Below are positions 29,840-30,882 of a DNA stretch of 30,882 nucleotides, piece by piece. Numbering within the stretch: position 1 is the first letter of the stretch; every line of letters starts with the position of its first letter. Source of the stretch: an uncultured Parafilimonas sp. (GTDB lineage: Bacteria; Bacteroidota; Bacteroidia; Chitinophagales; Chitinophagaceae); contig CALAGJ010000155.1 of the NCBI GenBank assembly GCA_937892395.1, positions 1 to 30,882 on the forward strand, given 5' to 3'. The position numbers were made by a program, and so were the translations under genes. A model generated the notes under the pieces. That model had not been told where the DNA came from and did not search any database. It saw nothing but the letters and a program-made list of their open reading frames with translations.

Positions 29840-29959
29840 TTAATTATACTTGTTTATTGCGGGGATATTTTTGTCATATGCTATGATGTGCGACACCAAC
29901 TGCCCCGTATAAAAAATATCGTCAGGAGCAATTACAAATAGACAGACGTATCTCCTGCC
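29840..29959 (-). other. Protein-like 39-codon frame without a normal start
   Basis: After a TGA at 29960-29962 this frame reads RRYVCLFVIAPDDIFYTGQ, then LVSHIIAYDKNIPAINKYN and TAA. It overlaps the end of the 178-residue gene in the -1 frame and fills the gap before the nuclease. The sequence looks like a genuine protein segment, but there is no ATG, and the first TTG is at codon 21. It may be a gene fragment, a frameshifted end of the upstream gene, or a small gene with a rare start codon. Confidence 0.35.
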
Positions 29960-30468
29960 TCAATCTTTTTTAAAGTTTCGATATGCAATTTTAACGAATT
30001 TTCGGCACTACGAATTTTACTATATTCATCTTCAATTTTCTGCTTTATTGATTGTAGCATTTTAGCCTGTGATCGTTGTGTGCCTTTCTTAATTAAAAAA
30101 CGGCTTCTATAACCTGCATGAATGTGCATTTTTACAATATCGGCATCGTCATAGTAAAGTGTTTCCAATTCCTCAATATCAACCATTTCATCGAGATTAC
30201 ATAAAAAAGTAAGTTCACCTTGTTCAATAGCTTTTTCTGGCGTAAAGGTTCGAATATCCCCACTGCTCCAATATGTATCTACCAAAAAAAAATTACCATC
30301 TCTATACTTTTTCACTACCAACGTCCCATCAAAACAGTGGTAAGGATTAAAGCGTTTTTTAGCTTCTTCTGGTTTATAAAGGAAATTAAAGACATCGTTT
30401 TCCTTGAATTGTACTGCGGCTAACACGATGTTTTGTGCTATGCCTTCTGACGAATGTGTTTGTATCAT
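29932..30468 (-). CDS. Hypothetical protein, 178 aa
   Basis: I recognise no family. The first 120 residues are mixed alpha/beta with motifs such as FNPYHCFDGTLVVKKYRDGN and FFLVDTYWSSGDIRTFTPEK. The last 55 residues form a long charged helix (KMLQSIKQKIEDEYSKIRSA) probably acting as a coiled coil. The start at ATG 30468 has a 97-base gap upstream that holds a -7-like TAATTTTG (30516-30523) without a clear -33 box. It leads the unit with nuclease, methyltransferase and terminases. Confidence 0.7.
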   Translation of the reverse strand: MIQTHSSEGIAQNIVLAAVQFKENDVFNFLYKPEEAKKRFNPYHCFDGTLVVKKYRDGNFFLVDTYWSSGDIRTFTPEKAIEQGELTFLCNLDEMVDIEELETLYYDDADIVKMHIHAGYRSRFLIKKGTQRSQAKMLQSIKQKIEDEYSKIRSAENSLKLHIETLKKIEAGDTSVYL

Positions 30469-30565
30469 TTTATCTTTATTGAATTTTTACTATTGTTATC
30501 TAAAGGGCGGAAGTACAAAATTAAAGCTGTGTACTTCTATTCAGGTTCTGTTTTTATGTGCCATT

Positions 30566-30832
30566 TTAAGGCACTAAATCAATTTCATCTTCAAAAACAA
30601 AAGCAAAAGGCGGTTTCCCATTGCGATAACAACCGGGCATATCATTAGTTATACCATACTGGTAAGTATCATCTTGGCTTGTGCCGCTTGCTTTTATTAC
30701 AGATATAATACCTTTGACTTCGTTTTCAAATGAAAAACCAGTAGCATTGTCTTCTGTTTTAATTTTCAGTTTTACAACTTGGCCTATTTTATATTTCGGT
30801 TGGAATTTTAATCTACTTTCTGAACTATTCAT
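30566..30832 (-). CDS. Hypothetical protein, 88 aa
   Basis: A small beta-rich, soluble protein: KFQPKYKIGQVVKLKIKTED, then VKGIISVIKASG, YQYGITNDMPGCYRN and AFVFEDEIDLVP. This pattern resembles small SH3-like barrel proteins common in phages, but the function is unknown. I start at the ATG at 30832 because it has the A-rich leader; an in-frame ATG at 30859 also exists. The frame stays open upstream to the window edge and would connect to the truncated gene at 1-55 if the sequence is circular. Confidence 0.68.
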   Translation of the reverse strand: MNSSESRLKFQPKYKIGQVVKLKIKTEDNATGFSFENEVKGIISVIKASGTSQDDTYQYGITNDMPGCYRNGKPPFAFVFEDEIDLVP

Positions 30833-30882
30833 TTTATTTTTAAATTTTAGACAATACATTACTGCATCTTTTGACGGATGTA

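Noticed and set aside
1..30882. Search by eye for tRNA genes, CRISPR arrays, IS elements and integrase
   Set aside because: No cloverleaf-like segment, spaced repeats, transposase or tyrosine/serine recombinase motif was seen on either strand.

Overview
The window looks like most or all of the genome of a tailed siphovirus-type bacteriophage of a Bacteroidetes host. Every gene I can support is read from the minus strand, so the functional order runs from high to low coordinates. The host assignment rests on four observations: genes are preceded by A-rich stretches rather than Shine-Dalgarno sites; several gaps carry TTTG-N20..23-TAnnTTTG promoters; the tail-fibre protein has an N-terminal signal ending in NAQ and a 'GALLPRLT' type repeat common in Bacteroidetes; and the DNA is AT-rich. 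No integrase, tRNA, CRISPR or host gene is visible.

Layout in transcription order. 30.9-28.3 kb: two unknown proteins, a PD-(D/E)XK nuclease (Vsr/DUF559-like) and a complete cytosine-C5 DNA methyltransferase. 28.1-19.5 kb: packaging and head (small and large terminase, HK97-type portal, a 59-residue gene, MuF-domain protein, prohead protease, major capsid protein), a strong intrinsic terminator, then connector, head closure, gp10-like, tail terminator-like and tail tube proteins. 19.5-12.1 kb: tail (chaperone pair joined by a predicted -1 frameshift, tape measure, a large tail-tip protein, a second tail-tube-like protein with an Fn3-like end, a fibre with a Sec-type signal). 12.1-9.5 kb: a putative clan-A glycoside hydrolase with a lipoprotein-like N-terminus, small membrane proteins, holin candidate and an endolysin, closed by an intrinsic terminator at 9508-9537.

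9.4-0 kb is the early and replication arm. A promoter at 9405-9437 drives an acidic protein and two XRE regulators. Two nearly identical promoter/operator modules (8362-8420 and 6859-6917, sharing 30 identical bases that include a DnaA-box sequence) open the next two transcription units. The first encodes small proteins, including three short membrane proteins in overlapping order. The second encodes an uncharacterised 143-residue protein, a RecE-like exonuclease and two replication-type proteins. A fourth promoter at 1544-1575, also with a DnaA box upstream, serves small accessory genes and a third XRE protein.

The truncated gene at 1-55 and the open frame at the far end (30566-30882) would join in frame if the window were circular, which fits a whole, circularly permuted genome. 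No single gene here is obviously an undescribed defence system. The most unusual points are the signal-bearing fibre and hydrolase pair, the methyltransferase/nuclease pair flanked by a 21-bp direct repeat, the duplicated promoter/operator/DnaA-box modules, and several protein-like short frames that lack a normal start or carry a stop.
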